The notes beneath the pieces were generated by a model. That model searched no databases. It was given only the letters and a program-made list of their open reading frames with translations, and was not told the origin of the DNA. From the NCBI GenBank assembly GCA_964400655.1, contig CAYNVN010000012.1, positions 1 to 42,727 on the forward strand: a stretch of 42,727 nt of DNA. The letters run 5' to 3'. The DNA comes from B16-G9 sp964400655. GTDB lineage: Bacteria; Bacteroidota; Bacteroidia; Bacteroidales; F082. Position numbers and translations under genes: made by a program. Below, in pieces: positions 17,801-28,158 of the stretch (its first letter is position 1; every line of letters begins with the position of its first letter).

Positions 17801-20800
17801 ATGAAAAGATCTCTACTTGTTTTTGTTTTTTTCCTTTTGGTTGCAGGTGTAACGCCTCTTTTGGGGCAGGTGCATACTGTTACCGGAAAGGTAACCGACA
17901 ACTCGGGCCCGCTGCCCGGCGTTAATGTTGTTGTAAAAGGTTCAACAACAGGTACGGTAACCGATATTGATGGAAAATATACCATCAAGGCGGCACCTGC
18001 CGATGTTCTTGTTTTTAGTTTTATCGGTTATGAACGACGGCGTTTTACCGTTGGCGACCGTACGAACATTGATGTTACGCTTGTGCCCAAAAAAACCGAA
18101 CTCGACGAGGTGGTTGTTGTGGGATACGGTACCATGAAGAAAAGCGACCTTACAGGCGCTACATCTACTGTTAAAGTAAATGAAACCACTGCAAAAGAGT
18201 ATGCAACCGTTGACAAAATGTTAACGGGAAGGGCTGCGGGAGTTCAGGTTGTGAGTAACAACGGAAACCCCGGCGAAGGTGTTAGTGTTAGAATACGTGG
18301 TACCAACAGCCTTAGAGGTAACAACGAACCTTTATATGTTGTAGATGGTGTGGTTATTACAACTGCCGGCGAAGGCGTTGCCAGTGCCTCGAGAGATGGT
18401 AACGATTACCAGCAGGCTCAAAACGGACTGGCAGGAATTAACCCCGCAGATATCGAAAATATTGAAATATTAAAAGATGCATCTGCCACAGCAATTTACG
18501 GATCGAGAGGGTCCAACGGGGTTGTGCTTATTACCACAAAACAGGGTAAAAAAGGCCGGATGAAAGTTAATGGCTTTGCCATTACCGGCGTTTCGGTAAT
18601 CAATAAAAAACTTGATGTGCTAAACGGTGTCGATTATGCCAAATACCGGAATGAAAGTAACCTTTTAAAACATCATACCCCCCTCTACTACATTAACGGT
18701 AATGATGTTTATGCGATTAATTATGAAAACGGAAGCCCTGTGGTTGGCACTACCCCCATGAAACAGGTTAACTGGCAGGACGAAGTTTATCGGCCCGGAT
18801 ATTCCTATAACCTTGGATTTTCCGTTAGCGGTGGCGGTAAAAAGGGTACCTATTATGCTTCGGGCTCCTTTAACAATGTGGGTGGAATTGTTGATAATTC
18901 AAATGTTCAGGCAGGTAATTTCAGAATTAACCTGATGCAACATGTTTCAAAAAAACTGGATGTTGATGCCAAAGTCTCGCTGTATGTCGGAAAAAACAAT
19001 TTTGCACAAAGCGGATCAAAAGCCGGATCAAACAGAAGTTTTGTTAAAAGTGTATTAACATACAGCCCCCTGGTTGGTGAAGATATTACCGACTATGAAG
19101 AAGAACTGGGGTTGTCGAATCCTTATTCGTGGATTAATGATTTTGAAGATGTTACCAATCAGCTTAGAAGTCAGGCAGCTTTGGGATTTGTTTACAAACT
19201 TCCGGTTAAAGGGTTGAAAATTAAAATAAGAGGTGCTGCCGATATCTGGTCAAAAGAAAGAAGACGCTGGTACGGAGTTACAACCCTTCCGGGAAGTCAG
19301 GATAACGGAAGGTTGTCAATTGCAGGACTGAGAAAATATAGTTACGTGGTGGATAACCTGTTGTTGTATAACCGTGTGTTTCATAAAAAACATTCGTTAA
19401 ATGCCATGGCAGGATATGTTTTTGACGGTAGTTATAAAGAGGATAAAACCTACGAGGTAATTGACTTTGTAACCTATGAATTTACAATAAACGGCCCGGA
19501 ATACGGTAAAGTGGCTTCACGGCCTTTGAAAACCTATCCGCGTACCGAGTCGATGAATTCGTTTCTAACACGTATTAATTATACTTATAATCATAAATAC
19601 AGCGTTACTGCAACTTTTCGTGCCGACGGCTCCTCAAAATTTGCCCCGGGCAATAAATATAGTTACTTCCCTTCGTTTTCATTTGCCTGGCGAATTTCCG
19701 AAGAGGAGTTCCTGAAAAACGCAAATGCCCTGAGCAATCTGAAACTTAGAACAGGATGGGGATTAACCGGTAATCAGGCAATCAATCCCTATCAAACCTT
19801 TTCCAACTTCAATATTGGCTATTATGCTGGCGACGACGAATCAACCCTTATCGCATTTGTGCCGGGTAACATTCCCAATCCCGAATTAAAATGGGAAACC
19901 ACTTCACAATTGAATGTGGGGCTCGATTTTGGCTTTTTTAACGACAGATTGTTCGGCTCGGTTGACGGGTATTATAAAAAAACCTTTGACCTGCTTCAGC
20001 AAATAGCCATTCCTCAGTCAACAGGATATTCTTCCATGCTGATTAACCGGGGTACCATTTCAAATTGGGGAATCGATATGAACCTTACGGGAGTTGCCGT
20101 GTCAACCAAAGATATTTATCTTGCCGTTGGCGGTAATTTCTCAATCAACCGAAACAAAATACTTGACCTTGGAATTCCCGAAGCTCCCGTTTATTTTGAT
20201 GGAGAGGAAAGAATGGAATCCTACTATCTGGGCGACAACATCTCAACCGGTAACTACTTTAAATGTCCGGCCAATATTTTTATGGTAGGACAACCCATCG
20301 GTTTGTTTTGGGGATGGGAAACAAACGGAATTTATCAGGAAGGTGACCAGGATATTATTGACGGGTTTCAACCCGGCGATGTTAGATATGTTGACCAAAA
20401 CGGTGATGGTAAAATTAATATTCAGGACAGAACCGTTATCGGCAATCCAAATCCCGATTTTACCTATGGTGTTAATATCGATTTTACTTATAAACGTTTG
20501 TCGTTCAGCTTGCTCGGCTATGGTGTGTACGGTAACGATATTGCCAATGGTATCGGACTTGAATATTATTATGCCACCGGATTGGCACAAAATATTTTTC
20601 CGGCAGCCTATCACGAAGCATGGAGGCCCGAAAGACCTTCGGACGAATTTTCACGCATTTTGTTTTCTGAAGAAAAGTTTGCCGCTATCAGCGACAGGAT
20701 TATTGAAGATGGAAGTTACTTCAGGCTTACCAACATAACGCTTGGTTACGATATTCCTTTGGAAAAGGTTTTCAGCAAGTTTCATGTTTATGTTTCCGCT

Positions 20801-20944
20801 CAAAACCTTTTTACTCTTACCAATTATGGTGGATACGAGCCGAATATTACCAGTTTCCTCTATAATGGAAATATCCAGGGGGTTGACTGGAATGCGTTCC
20901 CCAATGCAAAAACGTTTATGCTGGGTTTAAACATTAACTTTTAG
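17801..20944 (+). CDS. SusC/RagA-type TonB-dependent transporter (set 2)
   Basis: 1047 residues from the ATG at 17801. An upstream in-frame ATG at 17780 would add seven residues before the signal peptide and is less likely. Signal peptide at about 1-23 (ending PLLGQ). The regulatory-like domain (VHTVTGKVTDNSGPLPGVN) is followed by DEVVVVGYGTMKKSDLTGA and a plug with VSVRIRGTNSLRGNNEPLYVVDGV and EILKDASATAIYGSRGSNGVVLITTKQG. The barrel ends LGLNINF. It imports oligosaccharides across the outer membrane. The set is preceded by its own promoter, separate from set 1. Having two different transporters in one locus suggests uptake of chemically different fragments of one polymer. Confidence 0.96.
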   Translation: MKRSLLVFVFFLLVAGVTPLLGQVHTVTGKVTDNSGPLPGVNVVVKGSTTGTVTDIDGKYTIKAAPADVLVFSFIGYERRRFTVGDRTNIDVTLVPKKTELDEVVVVGYGTMKKSDLTGATSTVKVNETTAKEYATVDKMLTGRAAGVQVVSNNGNPGEGVSVRIRGTNSLRGNNEPLYVVDGVVITTAGEGVASASRDGNDYQQAQNGLAGINPADIENIEILKDASATAIYGSRGSNGVVLITTKQGKKGRMKVNGFAITGVSVINKKLDVLNGVDYAKYRNESNLLKHHTPLYYINGNDVYAINYENGSPVVGTTPMKQVNWQDEVYRPGYSYNLGFSVSGGGKKGTYYASGSFNNVGGIVDNSNVQAGNFRINLMQHVSKKLDVDAKVSLYVGKNNFAQSGSKAGSNRSFVKSVLTYSPLVGEDITDYEEELGLSNPYSWINDFEDVTNQLRSQAALGFVYKLPVKGLKIKIRGAADIWSKERRRWYGVTTLPGSQDNGRLSIAGLRKYSYVVDNLLLYNRVFHKKHSLNAMAGYVFDGSYKEDKTYEVIDFVTYEFTINGPEYGKVASRPLKTYPRTESMNSFLTRINYTYNHKYSVTATFRADGSSKFAPGNKYSYFPSFSFAWRISEEEFLKNANALSNLKLRTGWGLTGNQAINPYQTFSNFNIGYYAGDDESTLIAFVPGNIPNPELKWETTSQLNVGLDFGFFNDRLFGSVDGYYKKTFDLLQQIAIPQSTGYSSMLINRGTISNWGIDMNLTGVAVSTKDIYLAVGGNFSINRNKILDLGIPEAPVYFDGEERMESYYLGDNISTGNYFKCPANIFMVGQPIGLFWGWETNGIYQEGDQDIIDGFQPGDVRYVDQNGDGKINIQDRTVIGNPNPDFTYGVNIDFTYKRLSFSLLGYGVYGNDIANGIGLEYYYATGLAQNIFPAAYHEAWRPERPSDEFSRILFSEEKFAAISDRIIEDGSYFRLTNITLGYDIPLEKVFSKFHVYVSAQNLFTLTNYGGYEPNITSFLYNGNIQGVDWNAFPNAKTFMLGLNINF

Positions 20945-20967
20945 TTTGACAAAAAATATTTAGAAAC

Positions 20968-22497
20968 ATGAAAGTATTTAAACATATATTAATATTATTG
21001 GTTGCAGGATTTATTATCTCTTCCTGCAGCTTACAGGAAGACCCTACTTTTTTGTCGCAGGAAAGTGCATTTGCAAACCTCGGTAATGCCCGTTCAACAC
21101 TCGACGGTGTTTATAACGGGATGGCTGCTTATCATTATTTCGGTAACGATTTCCTTTATCTTTCGTTTGGCAGCTCAGGCTACTTTGTGTCGGGAGCAGG
21201 CGGTAGTTCACAGTCAACTGATAATAAGTTTCTTTGCTCGCTAAAACCACAGCCCAGTGCAACTTATACCGAGAATACATGGCAGGGTATGTACCTCGTT
21301 ATCGAAAGGGCAAATACCATAATTGCCAATATGGATGTTGTTGATAACCCGCAGGATGCCGAAGAGTTCGGGTGGAACGATGTAATTGGGGAAGCCTATT
21401 TTTTACGTGCCTTTACCTACTTTAACCTGGTTCGTTTATGGGGCGATATTCCGTTGCGACTGGAACCCACCGATGCTACCAATATCAATAAGCCCAAATC
21501 TTCTACAGAGGTGGTTTATAGTCAAATATTGGCGGATGCCGATATGGCAAAAAAGCTGATGTTTCCCAAAGGACTCGAACGTTCCGGCTATCCTGCTGCT
21601 GAAGCTGCTGCCATGCTGAAAGCAAAAGTATATATGCAAATGGCCACCACCGACGATAAAGTGCCCGCCGGTGATAATTTCTGGCAAATGGCCTATAACG
21701 AAGCAAAAGAGGTTTATGGAAAATACTCGCTGGTAAACAATTATGCCGATCTGTTTAAAGAACAGCAGGGAAATAATACCGTCGAGTCGATTTTCGAAAT
21801 TCAGTTTAACGATATCGCCCGTAGCAATTATGTTAAATTCTTTACGGCTCCTAAAGCTACAAAAGGTAAAACCTGGGGAAGAATCAAGTTCAATGCCGAG
21901 CTGATTGATTATCACATGGCTGCTTATCCTGATGATTCTATTCGGTTAACCCAAACATATAAAACATCATATGTTAAAATGAATAATATGAAAACCGTAA
22001 AGCTTTATCCCGAAAATAGTACACGTAAGAATTTTGCCTCCGCCTTTCCTTTTGAGTTTAAATATTGGGAAAAAAATGCAAACAATGCTGCAAATTATAA
22101 TTTCCAGAACTTTATTGTCTATCGTTATGCCGACCTGCTTTTAATGCTGGCCGAAATATCCAACGAACTTCAAAATGGAGAGCAAATGACCTATTTAACA
22201 GAAGTGCTCGACAGAGTTGGCCTTAATCCCCGTCCCGAATATTCACAGGGACAGGAAGCTTTTAGAGAGGCCGTCATGGAAGAATACAGGTATGAATTAG
22301 TGGGTGAAGCCCACGACTGGTTTAATAACCGCAGAAGAGGATATGAATATTTTAAAAATCATGTTATTATCCCCCATAATACCTCTCCCGTTTTTAAAGA
22401 GGCGGTTGACGTAACCCTGGCAGATGATAAGGATGTTGTAATGCACATTCCTATACCTACAAGTGAAATTAATACCAATGAAGATATAGATAATTAA
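20968..22497 (+). CDS. SusD/RagB-type outer membrane glycan-binding lipoprotein (set 2)
   Basis: 509 residues. Lipoprotein signal with cysteine at residue 20 (GFIISSCSLQEDP). SusD features: the N-terminal DGVYNGMAAYH helix, the EAYFLRAFTYFNLVRLWGDIPLRLEPT motif, and the C-terminal YRYADLLLMLAEISNEL followed by EYRYELVGEAHDWFNNRRRG. It acts as the lid of the SusC encoded just upstream. The next gene starts 6 bases after its stop, so the three products of set 2 are tightly cotranscribed. Confidence 0.96.
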   Translation: MKVFKHILILLVAGFIISSCSLQEDPTFLSQESAFANLGNARSTLDGVYNGMAAYHYFGNDFLYLSFGSSGYFVSGAGGSSQSTDNKFLCSLKPQPSATYTENTWQGMYLVIERANTIIANMDVVDNPQDAEEFGWNDVIGEAYFLRAFTYFNLVRLWGDIPLRLEPTDATNINKPKSSTEVVYSQILADADMAKKLMFPKGLERSGYPAAEAAAMLKAKVYMQMATTDDKVPAGDNFWQMAYNEAKEVYGKYSLVNNYADLFKEQQGNNTVESIFEIQFNDIARSNYVKFFTAPKATKGKTWGRIKFNAELIDYHMAAYPDDSIRLTQTYKTSYVKMNNMKTVKLYPENSTRKNFASAFPFEFKYWEKNANNAANYNFQNFIVYRYADLLLMLAEISNELQNGEQMTYLTEVLDRVGLNPRPEYSQGQEAFREAVMEEYRYELVGEAHDWFNNRRRGYEYFKNHVIIPHNTSPVFKEAVDVTLADDKDVVMHIPIPTSEINTNEDIDN

Positions 22498-22503
22498 TAA
22501 GCT

Positions 22504-24135
22504 ATGAAAAACAGATTTATATATACCGGGCTATTTTTACTTATTGGTTTTGTGTTCTTTTCTTCCTGTAAGAAAAAATATACAAACGATTATAACGAGT
22601 ATAATCCCGAACCGGTTACAAAAACAAATGTTGATCTCCGTTATCCCTCATCCATGGATTCGTATCCAGTATTGTCCAAAATTGTTTCGGATACGCCGAC
22701 TTTTAAGGTTGAAGGAGCTTATATTATTACCATTGATACTGTTGTGTCAACCGACGGAGGTAAATTTAACTTCGGAAGCTTTTTGATAGATGGTAAAACG
22801 GGAGTGATTACCTACGATAATACAAAAGGCACTATCTCGGCAGGTACCTACTACGTAGCCGTAAGCGTTTCAAATACCGTGGGAGTCGCCGTTGTTGATT
22901 CTGCTTTAAGGGTGAATATTTTGGATGTTCCGGTAAATGTTACCGCAAATCCCGAAAGCGTTAATGTTTCGGCCATGGATACAGGGGTGATTTCGCAGCT
23001 TAATTACGAGGTTATTGGTACCCCGTCGGAACCGGTTAAAAATGTAACTTATACGATAAAACCATCCGTAAAAGGATTTTCGGTTTCCGACGACGGCAAG
23101 GTTAGAAAAAGTTCCGATGCCGAATCCGGAGAACATACGCTCTCTTTTGTTTTTTCCTGTAATCTCGGTAAAAAAGTTTTAAACAATATCCTTTCGGTTA
23201 CCGTTGGCGCACCTCCTTCATTAAAGTATGTTCAGCATGACGGATCAACGCCTTTAACTAAAGTTACTCTTTCGCCATGGACGGCATACACCACGGCGGC
23301 ACCATTGCTTGAAGGGATGAGTGTTGATCAATGGGAGCTTCTGTTCCCCGACGGAGCCCCTGAAGCATTGGTAAATGCAGTATCTGTTGCAGCGGACGGC
23401 AGCATTTCGGTGGCTGCCGATATGAATGTGCCCCAGGGAGAATATGTAATGGGTGTAAGGGTAATAAGCTCGGGCGTTCCGCTTGATTATAACAATATCT
23501 TTACTTTTAATTTTGAAACAAGATGGGATGAAACACCGGTACTTACCGAAACGTTTGATTATGCCACACCGGACGGTGCCGACCTTGTTGCTCCTTTTTT
23601 CTCTTCACCGGTGAACGGTGCACAGGATAAAAGCTTCCATGCCAATCATTTTGTTAAAGACGATCCTCCGAGAGACCTCCATTCGGCTCGACTGCTTTAT
23701 GCTAAAGACGGGCTGTATGATGTGGCCATGGTGCTAACCTTGACCAATGACGGTAGCTGGAGAAATCTCAGGATTAAATTCGGACAGTTATACGGATATG
23801 GAGATGTTGCAGTTGACTTTTTCCAGCGCTCGCTCTACTACTCATACAATAACGAAGTTGTAGACGGTACTTTTGATCCGGCAAACTGGATACTGGTTAT
23901 GGCAAATGATGATGAAGACTGGCTTACTGAAAACTTATGGAAAGTACCCGAACCAATTAACGATGGCGATTTGCCCGTTTGCGAATATCAGGAGTTTAGC
24001 GGCCTTAATCCTGCCCAAAGCAATATTTATGTTTGCTGGCATTTCTTTACCGAGGGAAGCAATAAAGGTGCACAGTGGTATATTGATGATGTTACGGTAC
24101 AGGCCGCTAAAGTTTATGATGCTTTGGAAGAGTAG
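22504..24135 (+). CDS. Putative multi-domain surface glycan-binding lipoprotein (set 2)
   Basis: 543 residues. Lipoprotein signal with cysteine at residue 22 (FVFFSSCKKKY). Residues about 45-240 look like two cadherin- or Ig-like beta-sandwich repeats (FLIDGKTGVITYDNTKGTISAGTYYVAVSVS and the second with GKVRKSSDAESGEHTLSF). A middle segment is followed by a C-terminal jelly-roll-like domain (about 345-540: FDYATPDGADLVAPFF...WRNLRIKFGQLYGYG...GAQWYIDDVTVQ). An extended lipoprotein after susD fits a surface glycan-binding protein that reaches out from the membrane. I do not know its numbered family. It shows no clear similarity to the smaller protein of set 1, which again suggests the two sets differ in ligand. 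Confidence 0.75.
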   Translation: MKNRFIYTGLFLLIGFVFFSSCKKKYTNDYNEYNPEPVTKTNVDLRYPSSMDSYPVLSKIVSDTPTFKVEGAYIITIDTVVSTDGGKFNFGSFLIDGKTGVITYDNTKGTISAGTYYVAVSVSNTVGVAVVDSALRVNILDVPVNVTANPESVNVSAMDTGVISQLNYEVIGTPSEPVKNVTYTIKPSVKGFSVSDDGKVRKSSDAESGEHTLSFVFSCNLGKKVLNNILSVTVGAPPSLKYVQHDGSTPLTKVTLSPWTAYTTAAPLLEGMSVDQWELLFPDGAPEALVNAVSVAADGSISVAADMNVPQGEYVMGVRVISSGVPLDYNNIFTFNFETRWDETPVLTETFDYATPDGADLVAPFFSSPVNGAQDKSFHANHFVKDDPPRDLHSARLLYAKDGLYDVAMVLTLTNDGSWRNLRIKFGQLYGYGDVAVDFFQRSLYYSYNNEVVDGTFDPANWILVMANDDEDWLTENLWKVPEPINDGDLPVCEYQEFSGLNPAQSNIYVCWHFFTEGSNKGAQWYIDDVTVQAAKVYDALEE

Positions 24136-24153
24136 TTGTTTTGTATTTGCGAT

Positions 24154-24203
24154 AACAAAGGAGGATGGCCTGTAAAAGCTTTCCTCCTTTGTTTTAAATT
24201 TTT
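24154..24203 (+). terminator. Hairpin terminator after SusCD set 2 (possibly leaky)
   Basis: A perfect 12-bp stem (AACAAAGGAGGA 24154-24165 with TCCTCCTTTGTT 24182-24193) is followed by TTAAATTTTT. I see no TAnnTTTG promoter between it and the GH3 gene at 24238, so downstream enzyme genes may depend on read-through. This would give more transporter than enzyme. Confidence 0.8.
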
Positions 24204-24237
24204 ATTCCGTATCAATTAAATAAAGGAAGTAAGGTTT

Positions 24238-26541
24238 GTGATGTTTTTAAGAGTTGTTTTAATGGCAGGTTTGATGATTTCGGGATATGTTTTTTCCCAG
24301 CAGAAGGAGGTATATCTTGATGCATCAATGCCTGTTGAGCAACGTGTGGAGGATTTGATGTCGCGTATGACCCTTGAAGAAAAGGTGGGGCAGATGTGCC
24401 AGTATGTCGCAATTGAACATATTAAAAAATCATTGGAAAAACTGGGCGGTGTAGTTGATGAATCCAATGACCAGTACGGTTATTATCCTGGATTAAGCAT
24501 TCAGGGTATTCGCGATATGGTACGCAAGGGTGAGATAGGTTCTTTTTTGCATGTTAAAAATGTAAAAGAGGCTAACGCCTTGCAAAAGCTGGCAATGGAG
24601 TCGCGCCTTAAAATACCGCTGTTAATTGGTATCGATGCCATTCATGGGCATGCACATATTTTGGGAGCAACGGTTTATCCCACTGAGTTGTCGCTTTCCT
24701 CCACCTGGGATGATGATTTACTTTACGAAGTGGCAAAAGAAACCGCTCAGGAGGTGAGGGCTACAGGAATGCACTGGACTTTTTCGCCCAATGTGGAAGT
24801 AGCCCGCGACCCGCGCTGGGGCCGTACAGGTGAAACCTTTGGTGAAGACCCTCTGTTGATTTCAAGGATGGGCGTTGCTTTTACAAAAGGATATCAGGGC
24901 GATTTCGGGCCCGAAAATATATTGGCTTGTGCAAAACATTTTGTTGGTGGCGGCGAACCGTTTAACGGAACAAACGCGGCTCCCATTGATGTTTCCGAAA
25001 GGCAATTGCGCGAAATATGGTTCCCGCCTTACAAAGCTCAGGTTGAGGCCGGTGTTTACACTTTTATGGCTGCCCATAACGAGGTTTCGGGAGTGCCGGC
25101 ACACGGTAACAGGTTTTTACTTACCGATGTGTTAAGAAAAGAGTGGGGGTTTGATGGCTTTGTTGTTTCCGACTGGATGGATATTGAGCGGATTTATGAT
25201 AAACACCATGCCGCCGAATCGATGGAGGATGCCGTTAGAATATCGGTAACCGCCGGCATTGATATGCACATGCACGGCCCGGGTTTCTTTAAACCGTTGG
25301 TTAAACTGGTAAATGAAGGCGCGGTTCCGCAAGAGGATATCGACAGAGCAGTTGGTAAAATATTAAAAGCTAAGTTTATGCTTGGCTTGTTTGAAAATCC
25401 GTATTCGGATGAAAACAAAGTCAAAAAGGTTCTTTTTTCTGAAAAGCACATGGCAACGGCGTTAAAGGCTGCTCGCGAAGCAATCATTCTTTTGAAAAAT
25501 GACGGATTGCTCCCCTTGGAGGGAACAAAAAAAATATTGGTAACCGGCCCCAATGCCGATAATCATCGTATTATGGGTGACTGGGCACTGGAACAGCCCG
25601 AAAAAAATATCATTACTGTTTACGAAGGAATGAAAGCGATTTTTAAAGATGCGCAGGTTGATTATATAAACAGTGGTGAAAGCCTCCGGTATCCCGATGA
25701 TGCTCTGTTGAAAGAGCCTGTGGAAAAAGCTTCGCAATACGATGCCGTGGTGGTAGTGGTTGGCTCAAACTCATTAAGATACGATGCCAAAGAAAAAAAT
25801 TGCGGCGAAAACACCGACAGAGCAAACATAAATCTACAGGGCAATCAGTTGAAACTGGTAAAACGTATTTATGAAAAGAATAAAAATGTTGTGGTTGTTT
25901 TTGTAAATGGCCGTCCGTTGGGCGAACCGTGGATAAAAGAGCACATCCCTGCAATCATCGAAGCCTGGGAGCCGGGAGCTTTTGGCGGACAGGCCCTTGC
26001 CGAAGTGATCAAAGGGGAGGTTAACCCTTCGGGTAAATTAACCATTACCATTCCTTACAGCTCGACACAATTAAATTACTTTTATAACCATAAACCCTCT
26101 GCGTTTTTTCATCCCTATATCGATATCCCTCATACCCCGTTGTGGTATTTTGGAGAGGGGATGAGCTATACAACATTTGAATATAATAATTTAAAAGTAT
26201 CTCCCGGTGAAGCCAAAATTGGTGATACCGTTTTGGTTTCGGTTGAGGTTACCAATACCGGAAAAATGGCCGGCGACGAAATCGTTCAGCTCTATATCCG
26301 CGACGAGTATTCATCGGTTACCCGTCCTGTTAAAGAGCTGAAGGATTACAAAAGAGTTCATATTGATAAAGGAGAAACCCGGAATGTGGTTTTTAAACTG
26401 CCGGTTTCATCCCTCGCATTTTACGATTTAAATATGAATTATGTGGTGGAACCTGGTAATTTTATCATTATGGCCGGTACTTCTTCAAAGGATAATGACC
26501 TGCTGAAAAAAAATCTTCTCATAAAAAAAGTCAATAAATAA
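24238..26541 (+). CDS. Glycoside hydrolase family 3 beta-glycosidase (BglX-like)
   Basis: 767 residues, a normal length for a three-domain GH3. Signal peptide at about 1-20 (ending YVFSQ), so periplasmic. Motifs in order: RVEDLMSRMTLEEKVGQM, GIDAIHGH (131-138), FSPNVEVARDPRWGRTGETFGEDP, CAKHFVGGGE (231-240), and VVSDWMDIE with the predicted nucleophile D312. The C-terminal fibronectin-III-like domain shows VEVTNTGKMAGDEIVQLYIRD. GH3 enzymes remove terminal beta-glucose or beta-xylose residues, and I cannot separate these by eye. A 6-base gap to the first sulfatase gene indicates coexpression. A purine-rich AAGGAAG lies about 15 bases before the start. Confidence 0.94.
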   Translation: MMFLRVVLMAGLMISGYVFSQQKEVYLDASMPVEQRVEDLMSRMTLEEKVGQMCQYVAIEHIKKSLEKLGGVVDESNDQYGYYPGLSIQGIRDMVRKGEIGSFLHVKNVKEANALQKLAMESRLKIPLLIGIDAIHGHAHILGATVYPTELSLSSTWDDDLLYEVAKETAQEVRATGMHWTFSPNVEVARDPRWGRTGETFGEDPLLISRMGVAFTKGYQGDFGPENILACAKHFVGGGEPFNGTNAAPIDVSERQLREIWFPPYKAQVEAGVYTFMAAHNEVSGVPAHGNRFLLTDVLRKEWGFDGFVVSDWMDIERIYDKHHAAESMEDAVRISVTAGIDMHMHGPGFFKPLVKLVNEGAVPQEDIDRAVGKILKAKFMLGLFENPYSDENKVKKVLFSEKHMATALKAAREAIILLKNDGLLPLEGTKKILVTGPNADNHRIMGDWALEQPEKNIITVYEGMKAIFKDAQVDYINSGESLRYPDDALLKEPVEKASQYDAVVVVVGSNSLRYDAKEKNCGENTDRANINLQGNQLKLVKRIYEKNKNVVVVFVNGRPLGEPWIKEHIPAIIEAWEPGAFGGQALAEVIKGEVNPSGKLTITIPYSSTQLNYFYNHKPSAFFHPYIDIPHTPLWYFGEGMSYTTFEYNNLKVSPGEAKIGDTVLVSVEVTNTGKMAGDEIVQLYIRDEYSSVTRPVKELKDYKRVHIDKGETRNVVFKLPVSSLAFYDLNMNYVVEPGNFIIMAGTSSKDNDLLKKNLLIKKVNK

Positions 26542-26547
26542 AGTTAT

Positions 26548-28158
26548 ATGAAAAAGTCAGTTAAAAGTTTTAATGCGTTGTTAAAAGCGACAGCCTTTTT
26601 TGTTTTGCTGTCCTCAGTTTTTGTTTCCTGTAGTACGGGTGTTTCGCAAACAGATAAAAAGGATAAAAACAATTCGCGTCCCAACATTCTTTTTATCATG
26701 AGTGACGATCATACCACTCAGGCCATAACCGCTTACGATAAAAGATATGCCGACTATTTTACAACCCCTAACATCGACAGGATTGCCAATGAAGGCGTGC
26801 GCTTTGATAATGTATATTGTGCCAATGCCATTTGCGGCCCCAGCCGTGCAATCATTATCACCGGTAAATACAGCAACGAAAATGGTTACTATAAAAATGA
26901 ACACGGCGGCCATTTCAATCCCGATCAGTGGACCTTCCCGCAGGAACTTCATAAACACGGCTATACAACCGCCATGCTGGGTAAATGGCATCTTGGAACA
27001 AAACCCCGCGGATTTGATTACTACATGTATCACAACAATCCCGGACAACAGGGCTATTATTACAACCCGGTTTACGATTACAACGGAAAGCAGGTTAAAA
27101 TTGAAGGGTATGCCACCAACATCACCACCGATTCGGCTTTGGGCTGGCTCCAACGTGTAAAGGATTCGGGAAAGCCTTTTGCCATGTTGCTACATTACAA
27201 GGCACCGCATCGTAACTGGTTCCCCGATAAAAAGTACGTGAACATGTATCCCGATAAGGAATTGCCCTATCCCGAAACCTTTAGCGATGATTATAAAACC
27301 CGCGAAAAAACAGCAGGAAACACCTGGATGACCATGGACTATTTTAACCGTAAGGATATGAAACTTACGCCACCCGAAGGATTGAAAGGAAAAGCACTGA
27401 ATGAGTGGGAAAATTACGGAAATAATCCGGGTCAAAACTGGATGCCTCCCGGATGTAAAACGGTTGAAGAAGCACGCAAATGGAAATATCAGCGTTTTAT
27501 TAAAGATTATCTGGCCTGTGTTAAATCGGTGGACGATAACGTGGGGCGAGTGCTTGAATTTCTTGATAAAAACGGACTTGCCGAAAATACCATCGTGGTT
27601 TATACCGGCGACCAGGGCTTTTACCTCGGCGATCACGGTTTCTTCGATAAACGCTTTATCTATGAAGAATCTTTCAGGATGCCGTTCCTGATGCGTTACC
27701 CCGCCAAACTGAAAAAAGGTACAACCGACAATCATCTTATTTCAAATGCCGATTTTGCGCCTACGCTCATTGATTTTGCCGGAATCAAAGCACCCGAAAG
27801 TGTGCAGGGCCACAGCTTTAAGGATATTGCCGAAGGTAAAAAAGAGGTTAAATGGAATGATGCGGTTTATTTCCATTATTATGAGTGGCCGTTCTGGCAT
27901 CATGTTGAACCTCATTACGGCATGCGTACCAAACGTTTTAAACTGGCACATTTTTATTATAATGTGGATATTTGGGAGTTTTACGATCTTGAAAAAGACC
28001 CCCATGAGCTTAATAATGCCATCAACGATCCGCAATATGCCGATACCATTGCCAAACTGAAGGTACAACTGAAAGCATTGATGAAACAGGTGGGCGATAC
28101 CGGAACAATTCAGGAGTTTAAAGAGATTACCGAAAAGGATTTTGGTAATATTAATTAG
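26548..28158 (+). CDS. Family S1 sulfatase, lipoprotein
   Basis: 536 residues. Lipoprotein signal with cysteine at residue 28 (VFVSCSTG). Sulfatase domain: metal-binding SDDH (D53, D54), the formylglycine motif CGPSR with C96 as the residue to be oxidised, GKWHLG, and the late metal and substrate motif YTGDQGFYLGDHGFFDKR. The SDDHTTQAI opening and C-terminal WEFYDLEKDPHELNN recall the GlcNAc-6-sulfatase-like branch of family S1, but subfamily assignment by eye is weak. It removes sulfate esters, and the Cys type needs an anSME-type maturase, which is not encoded in the window. Membrane tethering means it may act at the surface or on the periplasmic face. Confidence 0.94.
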   Translation: MKKSVKSFNALLKATAFFVLLSSVFVSCSTGVSQTDKKDKNNSRPNILFIMSDDHTTQAITAYDKRYADYFTTPNIDRIANEGVRFDNVYCANAICGPSRAIIITGKYSNENGYYKNEHGGHFNPDQWTFPQELHKHGYTTAMLGKWHLGTKPRGFDYYMYHNNPGQQGYYYNPVYDYNGKQVKIEGYATNITTDSALGWLQRVKDSGKPFAMLLHYKAPHRNWFPDKKYVNMYPDKELPYPETFSDDYKTREKTAGNTWMTMDYFNRKDMKLTPPEGLKGKALNEWENYGNNPGQNWMPPGCKTVEEARKWKYQRFIKDYLACVKSVDDNVGRVLEFLDKNGLAENTIVVYTGDQGFYLGDHGFFDKRFIYEESFRMPFLMRYPAKLKKGTTDNHLISNADFAPTLIDFAGIKAPESVQGHSFKDIAEGKKEVKWNDAVYFHYYEWPFWHHVEPHYGMRTKRFKLAHFYYNVDIWEFYDLEKDPHELNNAINDPQYADTIAKLKVQLKALMKQVGDTGTIQEFKEITEKDFGNIN

